DNA of 23,535 nucleotides from contig PLSY01000206.1 in NCBI GenBank assembly GCA_003164275.1, positions 1 through 23,535 on the forward strand. The letters run 5' to 3'. The notes beneath the pieces are model-generated. The model was given only the letters and a program-made list of their open reading frames with translations, was not told where the DNA came from and did no database searches. The position numbers and the translations under genes are program-made. Numbering within the stretch: the first letter of the stretch is position 1; the number at the start of each line of letters is the position of its first letter. Positions 22,736-23,535 of the stretch are shown here, in pieces. This DNA is from Acidimicrobiaceae bacterium. GTDB lineage: Bacteria > Actinomycetota > Acidimicrobiia > Acidimicrobiales > RAAP-2.

Positions 22736-23023
22736 ATGACTAACCGCGAGCAGGTAGACAAGACGGTGGAGGAGCAGCTGGCCGACTGCGAGAGGCTCGT
22801 TGAGAATCTCGAGCTCTCCCGAGTCCATCGCGGGACCATTGACCAAGCGATAGGCATCCTCATGGCACGCGGTGGCCGTACCGCCGACGACGTGGTGAAC
22901 ATGCTGGTTCAGGCTTCCCAGCGATCGAACCGGAAGCTCAGGGACATCGCTGCCGATGTAGTCAGGGACACAGTGGAACGGGCGAAGCCGGTGGATCCAA
23001 AGCTGGACGACGGGAAGGTCTGA
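22736..23023 (+). CDS. Stand-alone ANTAR domain protein
   Basis: A 95-residue protein made of a short N-terminal coiled-coil-like helix (EEQLADCERLVENLELS) and an ANTAR domain: IDQAIGILMARGGRTADD followed by LVQASQRSNRKLRDIAADVV. ANTAR domains bind paired stem-loops with hexanucleotide loops in mRNA leaders and prevent termination. They are usually attached to a GAF or receiver sensor, and none is fused here. It therefore probably depends on a partner or on dimerisation for control. Its close link to the STAS gene (nine bases) suggests one signalling module. ATG 22736 has a weak ribosome site (CGGTCGAG). Confidence 0.9.
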   Translation: MTNREQVDKTVEEQLADCERLVENLELSRVHRGTIDQAIGILMARGGRTADDVVNMLVQASQRSNRKLRDIAADVVRDTVERAKPVDPKLDDGKV

Positions 23024-23037
23024 GCCGACCTCAACAT

Positions 23038-23061
23038 TGTCCACCGTCGAGCGGTGGGACA
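23038..23061 (+). terminator. Hairpin after the ANTAR gene
   Basis: TGTC-CACCG (23038-23046) pairs with CGGTG and GACA (23052-23061) with one bulged G and a 5-base loop, 15 bases after the ANTAR stop. A short TTT follows at 23065. It is a plausible terminator. Confidence 0.5.
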
Positions 23062-23199
23062 CCGTTTGACCGGCATTCTCCAAGGCACACATCGATCAGT
23101 CAGGCGAACCCACTTTTCGACGGCCAGATAGGCTGTCGGCAGTGGAGCTCACTTGGGACAACAGGCGCATGCGTCCGCTTGGGAAGAGAGGCGAAACGC

Positions 23200-23403
23200 G
23201 TGGCTGAACCTGTCGAGGTGTTTTGTCCCGACTGCGCCGAGTCGGATGAAGTCACCTGGATCGTATGCAGTTCCAAATCCCGGCCCAACCTTCTCGCCTG
23301 CAGATGTTGGGGCTGTGATCACCTGTGGAGCTTCGACGAAGAAGGCGTGGGAGCAACTTCGATTGTCGGCGACACGCCTCAACAAACTCTCGCCGTGGGG
23401 TGA
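23200..23403 (+). CDS. Small zinc-ribbon protein
   Basis: A 67-residue protein with two cysteine pairs: CPDC near residue 9, and C-R-C-WGC near residue 37 followed by DHLWSFDEE. This is the usual treble or zinc-ribbon arrangement of small actinobacterial proteins. GTG 23200 is favoured over TTG 23179 because GAAGAGAGG (about 23183-23191) is properly spaced before it. The role is unknown. Nucleic-acid or protein binding is typical of such ribbons, but nothing here shows which. Confidence 0.75.
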   Translation: MAEPVEVFCPDCAESDEVTWIVCSSKSRPNLLACRCWGCDHLWSFDEEGVGATSIVGDTPQQTLAVG

Positions 23404-23477
23404 TCCATGAGCGGCCAGTACCTTCACACGAGGCCGATATAGCCGCTCCTAGGTGACCAACCCGCACTACGACTGGT

Positions 23478-23498
23478 CCTCAGCCTGAGCAGCTGAGG
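23478..23498 (+). terminator. Hairpin after the zinc-ribbon gene, copy of the one at 11903
   Basis: CCTCAGC (23478-23484) and GCTGAGG (23492-23498) form a perfect 7-bp stem with the loop CTGAGCA, 74 bases after the gene's stop. It differs at one loop base from 11904-11925. There is no immediate T-run, though GGCTTTC follows. Confidence 0.5.
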
Positions 23499-23535
23499 TG
23501 GCGGCTTTCAGAGTCTTCAATCCCCTACTTTTCGT

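Noticed and set aside
1..23535. Prophage, transposon or CRISPR locus as the hidden system
   Set aside because: No integrase, transposase, phage structural gene, cas gene or repeat-spacer pattern was seen on either strand.

Overview
The window looks like a chromosomal segment of a high-GC actinobacterium, plausibly an uncultured Acidimicrobiia-type soil or aquatic lineage. The clues are GC-rich coding, many GTG starts, two luciferase-like F420-dependent oxidoreductases, an ANTAR protein, an MMPL transporter, a large ATP-binding LuxR regulator, a DUF4260 protein and mycobacterial-style promoters. The lineage is inferred from gene content only. I saw no rRNA, tRNA, CRISPR array, integrase or transposase.

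Layout. 1-1250: the 3' part of a pirin gene carrying apparent frameshifts, then a small membrane-anchored acidic repeat protein. 1305-2324: an aldo/keto reductase, tightly convergent with a ROK repressor (2329-3501, minus). The repressor is divergent from an MFS exporter and a HAD sugar-phosphatase-like gene that overlap by 4 bases (3546-5527). A near-consensus promoter sits between them and places the start site on the exporter's GTG. 5942-7613: an atypical SDR divergent from a TetR regulator, with two near-identical 17-bp operators 31 bp apart and eight tandem GAGGT units in the SDR leader. 7664-8878: a small membrane protein with a SigB/SigF-like promoter and a DUF1643 protein. 9039-11873: a tightly packed operon of F420-type oxidoreductase, alpha/beta hydrolase-fold protein lacking the nucleophilic serine, and a second F420-type oxidoreductase with a one-base frameshift in a G6 run.

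12107-13789 is a PAS-PAS-GGDEF diguanylate cyclase. 13848-15227 (minus) is a second MFS transporter, divergent from a 908-residue LuxR/MalT-type regulator (15349-18075). 18211-22038 holds a 57-residue small protein, an MMPL/RND transporter, an alpha/beta hydrolase with an intact triad, and a DUF4260 membrane protein. 22409-23403 holds a STAS protein lacking the usual phosphoserine, a stand-alone ANTAR protein and a small zinc-ribbon protein.

The strongest observations are the ROK/MFS/HAD unit with its leaderless promoter and embedded inverted repeat; the SDR/TetR double operator with a pentanucleotide repeat; the F420-hydrolase-F420 triad with the Ser-to-Ala change; the small gene before the MMPL transporter; and a 22-base hairpin that recurs almost unchanged about 11.6 kb apart. 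Three apparent single-base indels in or beside G/C runs suggest consensus sequencing error, but decay or slippage is possible.
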